Positions 36,871 to 45,746 of a stretch of DNA of 64,000 bases are shown piece by piece. The notes under the pieces were generated by a model. That model made no database searches, was not told the origin of the DNA, and worked only from the letters and a program-made list of their open reading frames with translations. The position numbers were made by a program, and so were the translations under genes. Each line of letters opens with the position of its first letter. Position 1 is the stretch's first letter. This stretch comes from Bacteroidota bacterium (GTDB lineage: Bacteria > Bacteroidota > Bacteroidia > Flavobacteriales > Flavobacteriaceae): assembly GCA_947447375.1 (NCBI GenBank), contig CANFJB010000001.1:124001-188000 (forward strand). Direction: 5' to 3'.

Positions 36871-38988
36871 TTAATGATTTTGATGTGCGGGTTTCAATAA
36901 ATCATTGACCGTTTTCACTGGGTTAAATGTAATTAACGGTACTTCAACAAAAATAGTAATCCAATTGGCCATTGCTCCATTCCATAAACCGGGCAATTCA
37001 TAGGCTTTAATTGGTTTTCCGAATTTAGTTTTTTCCACGATAAAGCCACTGTTGTGATCGATGAAATTTCTAAAGTCAAACTTTGAGCCGTTGTAATCTT
37101 TAAGTCCGCAAACCAAATCCACCGGGTTAAAATGACTTGCATTACTGGCAATTAATGTCTGTTTTTCATTACTGAAATCAATTTGCGCCGATTCAACAAT
37201 TTGCAAAGTGGTATTTCCATTGGCATCGGTTACCCAAAATGGGCCTCCACCTGGTTCGCCTTCATTTTTTACCATTCCGCAAACCCGAATTGGGCGGTTC
37301 AAAATTTCTTTTAAATAGCTAATTTTATTTTCTAATGTATATTTTGAAAAATCAGGATTTACTTTATAATTCAACTGGTTTTCAATAAAATTGATCAATT
37401 CTGAAGTTTCATTTTCAATAATCGAATCAATTTTTAACAAATAAGAATTTACTTTTCCTTGTAATTCAATTAAAATTCCGGCCAAACCTCTTTTATAAAA
37501 TGCGATTGTTTTCGCTTCATTTTGAATCACATTATCGATGTTTTTTATAAAAACAATATCGGCATCCAATGAATTTAAATTTTCAATTAATGCTCCATGT
37601 CCGCCCGGTCTAAAAACCAATTCTCCATTTTCAGTTCTGAATGGTTTGTTTTGAGAATCTACGGCAAGGCTATCTGTATGCTTTTTTTGATGTGAAAAAA
37701 CGATGCTTATTTTAGTTCCTGAAGTTTCTTCAATATTACTTTTCACCTTTAATAAAGTACTTTCAAATTGGGATTTATGTGTTTCTGAAACGGTGAAATG
37801 CAAATTTGAAACCCCATTTGCAGAAGCATACAAAACACTTTCTTTTAAATGTTCCTCTATCGGAGTTACACTATGATTCTGGTATTGATGAAAAGGTAAA
37901 ACTCCTTTTGGTTTGTTAGAAAAATTAAAGTGATTTTCATCCAACATCAATTTTATAAAATAATAATATTGTTGGTCTTTGTTCCAAGATTTAAAATCGG
38001 GAAAATCTTCTAATAACTTATTTTCAATGGCTTTATAGAAAGTAAATTTTTCTAGTCCAGCTAAGAAAACGGTTAGTTCAATTGCGTTGTTCCGATTGAT
38101 ATAGGCATTTATAGTTTCGTTTTTTAGATCAAATTCATTTAGAAATTCGTTTAAAAACTTGAACATTCTGCTTGCCGCACCCGATGCAGGAATAAACTTC
38201 TTAAGCTTAAAATTGTCTTTTTTAGAATCAAATAGTGAGGAATAGCTTTGAAATTCTTCATCGTTTAACTTTAAAATTCCGTCATTAATGATTGCGGGAC
38301 GATTTAGATTGGCTTTTGGAATTCCGTTTTTATAAATTGAAAATTGCTTTTCAATTTCGTTAATTGGAACTTCCGAATCTAAAATCTGAAGGAAATCGTG
38401 TGAAGAAAATCCGAGTTTTTTTGCTTTGGAAAAACCTTCAATTATCGCAATTGCTTTTTCAAATCGGGTTTCTGGATTTCCTGATAGAACAATAAATGGT
38501 TTGTTATTTTCAATTAGTGCCTGCTTGAATTTTTCAAATGTGATTTCTCTGTCATTTGGAGAATCGCGCAAATCGTCTTGTTCCCAAGGCACATCAATAT
38601 CGGTTAGGAAAAACAAATCGTATTGGTGTTTTCGAGCGGCTTTATCTAATTTAGAATCACAAAAACCATAATAAATTTCCGAAAAAACTTTGGTGGTCAT
38701 TAAGCATGTATCTACAAAAAGGTAATTGTTGGCTTTTTGTAAGGCACTATTTTCAAGTTTGATTTGTCCGATGGCGATTGGCAATAAATCATCAGGAGTA
38801 CAAATTTCCTTTTTAGAATCCCATTTTTGTTGCAAATAATCACGCGCAAATTCCGGAGCCCATTCCGTATTGAAATGAACAGCTAACTGATTGGACAAGG
38901 TAGTTTTCCCTGTGCTTTCAGGCCCGTAAATGGCAATTTTAATTATGTCGTTTCCAGGGAGCTGGAGTTGTTTAAGGTTTTCTTCCAT
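36871..38988 (-). CDS. NadR-type kinase fused to DUF4301
   Basis: 705-aa two-part protein. Residues 15-190 form a P-loop kinase like the ribosylnicotinamide kinase domain of NadR: Walker A IAIYGPESTGKTTLSNQL, EFARDYL, VDTCLMTTKVF and a lid region with DLRDSPNDRE. The rest (about 195-700) is a DUF4301 domain (KLKKFIPASGAASRMFKFLN, FRPGGHGALIENLNSLDADI, GEPGGGPFWVTDANGNTTLQ), whose segments resemble nucleotidyl or sugar-phosphate transferases. The start overlaps the end of pnuC by 46 bp, so translation is coupled. The kinase plus PnuC suggests uptake-and-trap of nicotinamide riboside. A thiamine role is an alternative given the TPP-controlled receptor next door. Function of the DUF4301 half unknown. 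Confidence 0.88.
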   Translation of the reverse strand: MEENLKQLQLPGNDIIKIAIYGPESTGKTTLSNQLAVHFNTEWAPEFARDYLQQKWDSKKEICTPDDLLPIAIGQIKLENSALQKANNYLFVDTCLMTTKVFSEIYYGFCDSKLDKAARKHQYDLFFLTDIDVPWEQDDLRDSPNDREITFEKFKQALIENNKPFIVLSGNPETRFEKAIAIIEGFSKAKKLGFSSHDFLQILDSEVPINEIEKQFSIYKNGIPKANLNRPAIINDGILKLNDEEFQSYSSLFDSKKDNFKLKKFIPASGAASRMFKFLNEFLNEFDLKNETINAYINRNNAIELTVFLAGLEKFTFYKAIENKLLEDFPDFKSWNKDQQYYYFIKLMLDENHFNFSNKPKGVLPFHQYQNHSVTPIEEHLKESVLYASANGVSNLHFTVSETHKSQFESTLLKVKSNIEETSGTKISIVFSHQKKHTDSLAVDSQNKPFRTENGELVFRPGGHGALIENLNSLDADIVFIKNIDNVIQNEAKTIAFYKRGLAGILIELQGKVNSYLLKIDSIIENETSELINFIENQLNYKVNPDFSKYTLENKISYLKEILNRPIRVCGMVKNEGEPGGGPFWVTDANGNTTLQIVESAQIDFSNEKQTLIASNASHFNPVDLVCGLKDYNGSKFDFRNFIDHNSGFIVEKTKFGKPIKAYELPGLWNGAMANWITIFVEVPLITFNPVKTVNDLLKPAHQNH

Positions 38989-39572
38989 TCTAAATAGCCG
39001 TATATGGCGATGATTGTAAATATAATATATTGAATGCTTGTAAAGGTATATCCCTTATAAAAATACATTGGAACGGATATTGTATTTCCTATAATCCATA
39101 AGGTCCAATTTTCAATTTTTCTTTTCGCCATGAGCCACATTCCTACAAAGAAAATCCCTGTAACAATAGTGTCTACATAGGCTGACCATGTTGTAAATTT
39201 ATTAAAAAATAAATAGACCGCAACAACGAACGCAATTGTTAACGAAAATATTACAAAAGCAAGCCCTTTTTCCTTTTTAGAAAGTCTTGAAATTGGGAAT
39301 TCATCGGCGCCTTCTTTTTTTCGTGTCCAAACATACCAACCGTAAACACTCATCACAACGTAGTATCCATTGATCATCATGTCGCCCAATAAGGACCATT
39401 TCCAAAGCAAATAAACATAAATTGTAGTATTAATAATTCCTGTTGGAAATACTAGAATATTATTTTTTTTAGCAAACCATACGCTAAGAATTCCGAATAT
39501 TACGGCTGTAATTTCAAGATAGATTTCAATTGTTGGGTAATTGTCGTATTGATGAAAAAGGTATTCTAACAT
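38943..39572 (-). CDS. pnuC: PnuC-family vitamin transporter (nicotinamide riboside or thiamine)
   Basis: 209-aa inner-membrane protein with seven predicted helices and classic PnuC segments: LEITAVIFGILSVWFAKKNN, VFPTGIINTTIYVYLLWKWS, MMINGYYVVMSVYGWYVWTR and a C-terminal YIIFTIIAIYGYLEWKKTLN. PnuC-type carriers are facilitators that depend on an intracellular kinase. The overlapping downstream gene encodes a NadR-type kinase. Members of this family that carry thiamine are called PnuT, and the nearby TPP riboswitch makes that a live alternative. It begins 3 bp after the phosphopantetheinyl transferase gene. Confidence 0.9.
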   Translation of the reverse strand: MLEYLFHQYDNYPTIEIYLEITAVIFGILSVWFAKKNNILVFPTGIINTTIYVYLLWKWSLLGDMMINGYYVVMSVYGWYVWTRKKEGADEFPISRLSKKEKGLAFVIFSLTIAFVVAVYLFFNKFTTWSAYVDTIVTGIFFVGMWLMAKRKIENWTLWIIGNTISVPMYFYKGYTFTSIQYIIFTIIAIYGYLEWKKTLNNSSSLETT

Positions 39573-39575
39573 TGA

Positions 39576-40211
39576 TTATTGATTTTGTTGAAACGCATAA
39601 ACCAAAGTAAAGTTATCTATTTCAATGAAATGATACTTGAATTGGATTGATTTGTTTTGAAAATGCAAATCTGCAATTCCTGATTGGTCTTTTATTTCAA
39701 ATGGATGCACGTGAATATGATCTTTAAAACTAATTCCGGCTTCGTTTCTAATTTTGAAAATAGATTCCTTCACGCCCCAAATAACAGTTAGCTTTCGGAT
39801 GTAATCTTGGTTTTCTTTATCTAAAAATTCCCATTCTGGTTCAACGAATTTATCGGCAATTCTGATGATTTTATCTCGTTGTAATTCAATATCGATTCCG
39901 GTAATTTCATCGCTTATAATTATTGTTGCATATTCGTGGGAGTGGGAAATAGAAATGTGTTTGCCGTCATTTAGATGTGGTTTTCCAAATTGATCGTATA
40001 TTAAATCAAAATCGGTGTAGCCTTTCAATTGCAATAATTTACGGACACTTAGAAACGCACGTTGGTGCAATTCTGACTTCATTCCGTTGAATCTTTGTTG
40101 GTTTTTTGGATTTAAGGTGACTTCTGCAGACAATTCCGCCAACGATTCGGTGATTTTCCAAAGGAGAATTTCGGTGGTTGGGTTACAATTTATTGTTTTA
40201 AGAAGTGGCAT
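39576..40211 (-). CDS. 4'-phosphopantetheinyl transferase (Sfp-like)
   Basis: 211-aa enzyme that attaches phosphopantetheine from CoA to carrier proteins. The Sfp signature is visible: HISISHSHEYATIIISDEITGIDIELQ, then FVEPEWEFLD and the second motif VIWGVKESIFKI (W-x-x-K-E-s-i-x-K). Length fits the Sfp class rather than the short AcpS class. First gene of a tight cluster PPTase-pnuC-kinase/DUF4301-arfB. No carrier-protein or synthase genes are nearby, so it is probably a housekeeping or secondary PPTase. Confidence 0.93.
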   Translation of the reverse strand: MPLLKTINCNPTTEILLWKITESLAELSAEVTLNPKNQQRFNGMKSELHQRAFLSVRKLLQLKGYTDFDLIYDQFGKPHLNDGKHISISHSHEYATIIISDEITGIDIELQRDKIIRIADKFVEPEWEFLDKENQDYIRKLTVIWGVKESIFKIRNEAGISFKDHIHVHPFEIKDQSGIADLHFQNKSIQFKYHFIEIDNFTLVYAFQQNQ

Positions 40212-40273
40212 TAGATTAATTGTGAATTATGAATATTAAATTATGAATTTTGTTTGTGAATTTTTTGATTACG

Positions 40274-40356
40274 ATTCCTGCTAGCCCTGATAGCAGCGGT
40301 ATCCTCTTGTGGCGGGGTTCGCCAGAAGAGATATAGCGGATAGCAGGAAATAGCTC
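40274..40356 (+). ncRNA. Structured RNA, probably the Flavo-1 motif
   Basis: A compact structured element in an otherwise AT-rich gap. CCTGCTA (40277-40283) can pair with TAGCAGG (40341-40347) to close the structure. An inner arm CTCTTGTGGCG / CGCCAGAAGAG has one mismatch and a GGGTT loop. CCTGCTA can instead pair locally with TAGCAG (40291-40296). I recall this sequence family recurring in flavobacterial genomes and matching the Flavo-1 motif, but this is from memory. Strand is assigned by the best stems and by proximity to ahcY 140 bp downstream; the other strand is possible. Confidence 0.55.
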
Positions 40357-40459
40357 CAAAAAACCGAAATAGGCATTATATTGATTTAAAATTCAAGTCT
40401 TTACAAAATAAACATTTCATAAAAAGTTGTGAAAATTATTAAATGACAAAGTTAATACC

Positions 40460-40467
40460 TAAATTTG
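40460..40467 (+). promoter_or_regulatory. -7 element of the ahcY promoter
   Basis: TAAATTTG matches TAnnTTTG, followed by C as is usual. It lies 30 bp before the ahcY ATG. The nearest TTG (40427-40429) is 30 bp upstream, longer than normal spacing. Confidence 0.45.
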
Positions 40468-40497
40468 CAAAAAATTTCAAATACAAATATACTATAA

Positions 40498-41814
40498 ATG
40501 AGTACAGCAACTATGCCTTATGTGGCTTTCAAAGTAAAAGATATTTCTCTAGCTGCTTGGGGAAGAAAAGAAATTGAATTAGCAGAAGCTGAAATGCCAG
40601 GATTGATGGCGCTACGTGCTGAATACAAAGACGAACAACCGCTTAAAGGGGCTCGTATTGCAGGATGTTTGCACATGACGATTCAAACTGCTGTTTTAAT
40701 TGAAACATTAATAGCTTTAGGTGCGGAAGTTACTTGGAGTTCTTGTAATATTTTTTCTACTCAGGATCAGGCTGCTGCGGCTATTGCTGCTGCTGGAATT
40801 CAGGTTTATGCATGGAAAGGTCTTGACGAGGCATCTTTTGACTGGTGTATTGAGCAAACGTTATTTTTTGGTGAAGACAGAAAACCATTGAATATGATAT
40901 TGGACGATGGTGGAGATTTAACGAATATGGTTTTCGACCGTTACCCAGAATTGATTCCTGGAATTAAAGGTTTATCAGAAGAAACTACTACTGGAGTTCA
41001 CCGTTTATATGAAAGAATGAAAAACGGAACTTTGTTTATGCCAGCAATTAATGTGAATGACTCGGTTACAAAATCGAAATTTGATAATAAATACGGTTGT
41101 AAAGAAAGTGCTGTAGATGCAGTTCGTCGTGCTACAGATATTATGTTGGCTGGAAAAAGAGTAATCGTTTGTGGTTATGGAGACGTTGGAAAAGGTACTG
41201 CTGCTTCATTTAGAGGTGCTGGATCTATTGTGACTGTTACTGAAATTGACCCTATTTGTGCTTTACAAGCTGCAATGGACGGTTTTGAAGTTAAAAAATT
41301 AGATACGGTTATTAAAACTGCCGATATTATTATTACCACTACAGGAAATAAAGATATTGTTTTGGGTTCTCACTTCGAGAAAATGAAAGACAAAACTATC
41401 GTTTGTAACATTGGACATTTTGATAACGAAATTGATATGGCTTGGTTGAACAAAAACCACGGTGCTTCAAAAATCGAGATCAAACCACAAGTTGACAAAT
41501 ATACTATTGCTGGAAATGACATTATTATTTTGGCTGAAGGTCGTTTGGTAAACCTTGGTTGTGCTACTGGTCACCCAAGTTTTGTAATGAGTAACTCGTT
41601 TACAAACCAAACTTTGGCTCAAATTGAATTGTGGAAAAATAGCGCGGCATACAAAAATGAAGTTTATATGTTACCAAAACATTTAGATGAAAAAGTGGCG
41701 ATGTTGCACTTGGCAAAATTAGGAGTTGAATTGGAAACTTTACGTCAAGACCAAGCGGAATATATTGGTGTGGAGGTTCAAGGACCATTCAAACCAGAAT
41801 ACTACAGATACTAG
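40498..41814 (+). CDS. ahcY: Adenosylhomocysteinase
   Basis: 438-aa NAD-dependent enzyme that hydrolyses S-adenosylhomocysteine to adenosine and homocysteine, keeping methylation going. Diagnostic parts are [20 protein letters not shown], the NAD-binding Rossmann motif [33 protein letters not shown] and the C-terminal [10 protein letters not shown], which completes the NAD site of the partner subunit. Complete and of normal length. The gap upstream contains the Flavo-1-like RNA. A strong terminator follows. Confidence 0.98.
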   Translation: MSTATMPYVAFKVKDISLAAWGRKEIELAEAEMPGLMALRAEYKDEQPLKGARIAGCLHMTIQTAVLIETLIALGAEVTWSSCNIFSTQDQAAAAIAAAGIQVYAWKGLDEASFDWCIEQTLFFGEDRKPLNMILDDGGDLTNMVFDRYPELIPGIKGLSEETTTGVHRLYERMKNGTLFMPAINVNDSVTKSKFDNKYGCKESAVDAVRRATDIMLAGKRVIVCGYGDVGKGTAASFRGAGSIVTVTEIDPICALQAAMDGFEVKKLDTVIKTADIIITTTGNKDIVLGSHFEKMKDKTIVCNIGHFDNEIDMAWLNKNHGASKIEIKPQVDKYTIAGNDIIILAEGRLVNLGCATGHPSFVMSNSFTNQTLAQIELWKNSAAYKNEVYMLPKHLDEKVAMLHLAKLGVELETLRQDQAEYIGVEVQGPFKPEYYRY

Positions 41815-41848
41815 ATTTAAGAATTAAGAATTTAGATTTAAGATTGTC

Positions 41849-41882
41849 AAACCCGACCCGTTTTAAAAACGGGTCGGGTTTT
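41849..41882. terminator. Terminator after ahcY
   Basis: Long GC-rich stem AACCCGACCCG / CGGGTCGGGTT, extended by TTTT/AAAA in the loop and followed by TTGTTTTT. Lies between ahcY and the convergent YjbR gene, so it can serve both strands. Confidence 0.9.
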
Positions 41883-41918
41883 GTTTTTAAGAACTATAAC
41901 AGTAATATAGGGTTTTGT

Positions 41919-42281
41919 TTACCCCAAAACTTCCAATTGCATTTTCTTGGTAAGGCTTTTAAACACCAATTCGTAGGAATGGTCAATCAGTTCTTTAATT
42001 AAAGAATCGGGGATTTCACGATTTATTTCAATTGTGTTCCAGTGAATTTTACTCATGTGCCAGCCCGGTTTTATGTCGTCATACTCCGCTCTTAACTCTT
42101 CGGCATATTCAGGATTGCATTTCAAGTTTACAGACGGATTTCCCTTTTCCCATTCGTTTAATGAAGATAAAGCAAACATTTTTCCGCCTACTTTAAACAC
42201 TAAAGTTTCTTCGTCAAAAGGAAAATGTTCGGTGACGCCTTTTTTTGAAAGACAATATTCGTAATAGGTTTCTAGGTTCAT
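41919..42281 (-). CDS. MmcQ/YjbR family DNA-binding protein
   Basis: 120-aa protein with the CyaY-like MmcQ/YjbR fold: YYEYCLSKKGVTEHFPFDEE, LVFKVGGKMFALSSL, VNLKCNPEYAEELRAEYDDI and HMSKIHWNTIEIN. The family has a double-wing DNA-binding fold, but its cellular role is not established. The start codon overlaps the stop of the cyclase-family gene by 4 bp, so the two are translationally coupled. Confidence 0.92.
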   Translation of the reverse strand: MNLETYYEYCLSKKGVTEHFPFDEETLVFKVGGKMFALSSLNEWEKGNPSVNLKCNPEYAEELRAEYDDIKPGWHMSKIHWNTIEINREIPDSLIKELIDHSYELVFKSLTKKMQLEVLG

Positions 42282-43036
42282 TTTTTTATTTCAAATAAAA
42301 TCGGTTTGCTAGGACTTGCATCATTTTCAAATGACGCGATTTGCAAATTCAATAAATAACTGCCGTCTTTCACTTCATTATTTACAAAAATCATTTCTGT
42401 AATAGTGGAATTTATTCTAGCATCGTCATTTAATTGGATTACATTTTTCACATTCCAAAAAGCTTTGTGTGCCAATAATTTTCCTTCATCGTGTTCTTTA
42501 TCCACGCTTGGTAAATCGATAAGCAAATGTTGGATTCCGCTTTCGCAAATAAAAATCGCAGCTTCTTCTGACAAATACGGTGGATTGGTATGAGAATATT
42601 TCTTTGATACTTTATCGGAATTATTAGGCAGCGTTCGGATGATAATGGCTTCAGGAGAACTTCCTTTGAGGGCATTTTCAATTTGATTTTTGGTGATTAC
42701 CAAATCGTCTTTTTGGGATTCTAGTTGGACTGAAATCAATTCAGCCATAAAGAAAAACTGCTTTAGCGATTGGTTTATCGAGTAAAAATCGTTAGTTATA
42801 TGTCCCAAACATTCGGTGTGTGTTCCGTGTCCGTGAGGATTAAAAAAGATATTATTGAAATTTGTTGAGGACTTCCCTTCTGAAACTTTCCCAATCCAAT
42901 CGCCAAAAACAACCGGTTCAATTACAGGTTTTTCAATGTACCATGCAATTGGATTTTCATCGGTATTGGACAATGAAATGGAGATATCAATTGGTTTTGA
43001 TAAGTCGACTTCGAAATTATTTATTTTTGCTAGCAT
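42278..43036 (-). CDS. Cyclase-family metal-dependent hydrolase (kynurenine-formamidase-like)
   Basis: 252 aa from the ATG at 43036 (MLAKINNFEVDLSKPIDISI). The longer frame to 43138 runs into repeat sequence and is rejected. The cyclase-family metal motif HGHGTHTECLGHI is seen as FFNPHGHGTHTECLGHITND (H-x-G-T-H-x-D-like, with E for D). Further C-terminal regions (ESGIQHLLIDLPSVDKEHDE) also fit. Family members include arylformamidase (KynB), but no kynurenine-pathway genes are nearby, so the substrate is unknown. Upstream of and overlapping the YjbR gene. Confidence 0.87.
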   Translation of the reverse strand: MLAKINNFEVDLSKPIDISISLSNTDENPIAWYIEKPVIEPVVFGDWIGKVSEGKSSTNFNNIFFNPHGHGTHTECLGHITNDFYSINQSLKQFFFMAELISVQLESQKDDLVITKNQIENALKGSSPEAIIIRTLPNNSDKVSKKYSHTNPPYLSEEAAIFICESGIQHLLIDLPSVDKEHDEGKLLAHKAFWNVKNVIQLNDDARINSTITEMIFVNNEVKDGSYLLNLQIASFENDASPSKPILFEIKK

Positions 43037-43100
43037 AGTAATTAAACGCAATATTATGTAAATATTCTTTTTAAACTCATTAAATGTAACACATCTTTTT

Positions 43101-43650
43101 AACCGCAAAGTACGCAAAGGTTTACGCAAGGGTCGCAAAGAAAAAGCCTATTAAGAGAACATAAAGTCCACAAGGATTTATAGATTATTTACAACTCTTT
43201 TTATTCCATTTTTGATTAAAGCTACATTAAAATTCATTAACATCCCAAGTTTGCAATTAGTTAATTTTAAATATGTTAGCAATTGGGCGAAATGAATATC
43301 ATTTAAAGCTTCAACCGATTTTATTTCTAAAATTAATTTGTTTTCGATTATAATATCAATTCTATATCCAATATCAAGCTTTACTTCTTCATAAACTAAA
43401 GGCAAAGCTTTTTGCTTTTGGATTTCTAACCCCGTCTTATTTAGTTCGTAAAATAAGCACTCTTCATAAGCACTTTCTAAAAGACCCGGACCTAAATTTT
43501 GATGGACTTTCAAAGCACAATTAAATACTATTTTAGATAATTCATTTTCTGTTATCATATTAAATTTCATTTTTATGGCTAATACTAATTTAGTTTAATT
43601 TGCTTAAATCCTTGCGAACCTTGCGTAAATCTTGGCGAACCTTGCGGTTA
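43101..43650. mobile_element. Putative small element: GxxExxY gene within 40-bp inverted repeats
   Basis: Bases 43101-43140 (starting AACCGCAAAGTACGCAAAGG) match the reverse complement of 43611-43650 at 34 of 40 positions. The symmetry extends about five bases outward as TTTTT/AAAAA. The repeats are built of a CGCAA(A/G)G core recurring every 10-15 bp. Between them lies only the GxxExxY gene. The arrangement looks like a small transposable or repeat-associated unit. No target duplication is evident, and similar motifs (CTTAGCGGTT) continue just outside the right repeat. Confidence 0.6.
43178..43570 (-). CDS. GxxExxY family protein (PD-(D/E)XK nuclease-like)
   Basis: 130-aa protein with the defining GxxExxY motif (LGPGLLESAYEECLF, Gly29-Glu32-Tyr35). 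It has a nuclease-like core GYRIDIIIENKLILEIKSVE (Asp then Glu-x-Lys), as in PD-(D/E)XK enzymes. The start may be Met1 or Met5. The family is widespread in Bacteroidota with unknown function. Here the gene is the only cargo between two 40-bp inverted repeats, which suggests it is part of, or mobilised with, a repeat element. Nuclease activity on the repeats is speculation. Confidence 0.88.
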   Translation of the reverse strand: MKFNMITENELSKIVFNCALKVHQNLGPGLLESAYEECLFYELNKTGLEIQKQKALPLVYEEVKLDIGYRIDIIIENKLILEIKSVEALNDIHFAQLLTYLKLTNCKLGMLMNFNVALIKNGIKRVVNNL

Positions 43651-43668
43651 AAAAACTTAGCGGTTAAG

Positions 43669-44802
43669 CTATTCCAAATTTAAGTAAAATAAATCTGATG
43701 CAATTCCATCTGTCAAAAACTTGCCTTTTTTTGTAGGTCTTAAAATGTTATCTTTTATAATTACCAAGTCGTCATTTAGGAATTTCTGAACTTGTTTCAT
43801 CAAATAATCCAGATAGGTAATACCAAATTCTGTTCCGATTTTATCCAATGAAACTCCCCAAATAGTTCGTAATCCCGTCATAATATATTCATTGTATCGA
43901 TCGGATATTGTCAGGGTTTCCTCTTCATTTGGAAGTTGGTTTTCTTGAATTGCCTTTATATAAAGTGAATTATTAGATACATTCCAACTTCTAGAAATCC
44001 CATTATAACTGTGTGCTGAGGGACCAATTCCGATGTATTTTTTTCCTAGCCAATACGAAGAATTATTTTTAGAAAAGTAATTTGCTTTTCCAAAATTGGA
44101 CAATTCATAATGTATAAAATCATTTGCTTCAAGCAATTCTACTAAAATAGAAAAGTGTACTTGCGCAACCTCATCATTTGGATTTTCGATTGCGCCAGAT
44201 TGAATTAACTTTTGAAGGGCAGTTTTAGGCTCTACCGTTAAAGCATAACTTGAAATATGTGGAATACCAAAAGACAAAGCGATTTCTATATTTTTTTTCC
44301 AAATTTCATTTGTCATTCCTGGGATTCCATAAATCAAATCGAGTGAAATAGTATCGAAATATTGGGTTGCGATTTCCAAACATCTTTTTGCTTCCTTTGC
44401 ATTGTGAGCCCGATTCATCAGTTTTAAATCGTCCTCAAAAAAGGATTGAATTCCAATGCTCAATCGGTTGATTTTAGTTTTTGACAATTCGATTATTCGG
44501 TCTTCGGATAAATCATCTGGGTTGGCTTCCAATGTAATTTCGGGGTCTTCTATAATCGAATAATTATCATAAACAGTTTCAATCAGAAATCTTAAATCTG
44601 CAATTTGCAAAATTGAAGGTGTTCCGCCGCCAAAATAAATGGTTTCTACAATTTGATTTTCAAATTCTTTTTTACGCAACTTTATTTCATTGGCAAGAGC
44701 CAAAATCATTTCGTCTTTCTTTTTCATGGAAGTCGAAAAATGAAAGTCACAATAATGACAAGCTTGTTTGCAAAAAGGGATATGAATGTAGATTCCGGCC
44801 AA
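43669..44802 (-). CDS. hemW: Radical SAM HemW-type protein (coproporphyrinogen-dehydrogenase-like haem chaperone)
   Basis: 377-aa radical SAM protein. The 4Fe-4S motif CxxxCxxC is in IPFCKQACHYCDF (Cys11, Cys15, Cys18). ETIYFGGGTPSIL and ISLDLIYGIPGMTNEIWKKN are typical of the HemN/HemW group. The extra N-terminal residues and cysteine of true HemN are absent, so HemW, a haem-inserting chaperone, is the better name. Its stop lies 18 bp from the right inverted repeat of the GxxExxY element. Confidence 0.93.
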   Translation of the reverse strand: MAGIYIHIPFCKQACHYCDFHFSTSMKKKDEMILALANEIKLRKKEFENQIVETIYFGGGTPSILQIADLRFLIETVYDNYSIIEDPEITLEANPDDLSEDRIIELSKTKINRLSIGIQSFFEDDLKLMNRAHNAKEAKRCLEIATQYFDTISLDLIYGIPGMTNEIWKKNIEIALSFGIPHISSYALTVEPKTALQKLIQSGAIENPNDEVAQVHFSILVELLEANDFIHYELSNFGKANYFSKNNSSYWLGKKYIGIGPSAHSYNGISRSWNVSNNSLYIKAIQENQLPNEEETLTISDRYNEYIMTGLRTIWGVSLDKIGTEFGITYLDYLMKQVQKFLNDDLVIIKDNILRPTKKGKFLTDGIASDLFYLNLE

Positions 44803-44851
44803 AAATTAAATATTAAATGTAATAAAGACTATTTTTAGTGTTTATAATGAA

Positions 44852-45736
44852 TTAATAAAATGGATTGTATTCTGATTTGAAGTTGCCGTTTTCAACAGTA
44901 ATAACATCACTTGGATTGGAAGGATTTACTCCTGTAAAATTATACGTTCCCTGGATACAATAATTCCATAAATTAATAAATATTATTGTTCCTGAACAAT
45001 TGTAATAGGTATAGGTCATCGTTGACTGATTGTATTTAGCAATCTGTACTTTTTTAATAACATCTGTATTTGTAAAATTATAAACTCCTGGCAATGTTGT
45101 ATTTCCGTTTTCATCTCGAAATGAAATCATTATTTTATAGATTTCATCATTTACAGATTGTAAAGTAATATTGTGAAAATTCCCAACTTCCCTTGTTTGA
45201 AAAGTGTTTGTAGCTCTCCAATAAACTCCATTGATCTTGGCTTCATTAATAATATTATAAATTGGTGGAACATATTCCTTGACGGGCAAATCGAAACTTC
45301 CATTAATGAACTTTGACTCGGAGTTTATATTTGTAGGGTCAAAATAGATGTATCCTGAGAAATTAGCTTTTACCCTTTTATTCACAGCATCATACGATAT
45401 TAATTGAAAATTGAAGTTACTTGAACTGTTGTCTCTAAAGGTGGTGAATTTCTTGAAAGCCCCGCTTATAGGTTCTTGATAAGTATAAATAATTTTACCA
45501 AAATGGCCATTTTCATCAAAGGAGATTAAAAATGAGGTGTCATTTTTATCGGTTCCTATATGAATTGTATGCGTTTTTTTATATGCGGATGTAAAAGTAT
45601 TTGTTGTTAAAATCCCATTGACAGAAAATTGAAAATTGGCAACAGTTGTCTCAACAATACTATCTTCTGTATTGTTTCTTGAACAACCAAAGAAAATAAA
45701 ACCGAAAATGAAAAGTAAATAATATCTCTTTTTCAT
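44852..45736 (-). CDS. Lipoprotein, paralogue of the upstream gene
   Basis: About 294 aa from the ATG at 45736 (MKKRYYLLFIFGFIFFGCSR, lipobox FFGC). The longer frame to 45778 would overlap the upstream gene. The mature protein is beta-rich with Phe/Tyr/Asn, of the DUF6252-like type. It shares a C-terminal pattern with its neighbour: AKYNQSTMTYTYYNCSGTI ... GTYNFTGVNPSNPSDVITVE. Both genes are in the same orientation 10 bp apart and arose by duplication. Envelope location is secure, function unknown. Confidence 0.75.
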   Translation of the reverse strand: MKKRYYLLFIFGFIFFGCSRNNTEDSIVETTVANFQFSVNGILTTNTFTSAYKKTHTIHIGTDKNDTSFLISFDENGHFGKIIYTYQEPISGAFKKFTTFRDNSSSNFNFQLISYDAVNKRVKANFSGYIYFDPTNINSESKFINGSFDLPVKEYVPPIYNIINEAKINGVYWRATNTFQTREVGNFHNITLQSVNDEIYKIMISFRDENGNTTLPGVYNFTNTDVIKKVQIAKYNQSTMTYTYYNCSGTIIFINLWNYCIQGTYNFTGVNPSNPSDVITVENGNFKSEYNPFY

Positions 45737-45746
45737 AATTACGTTT

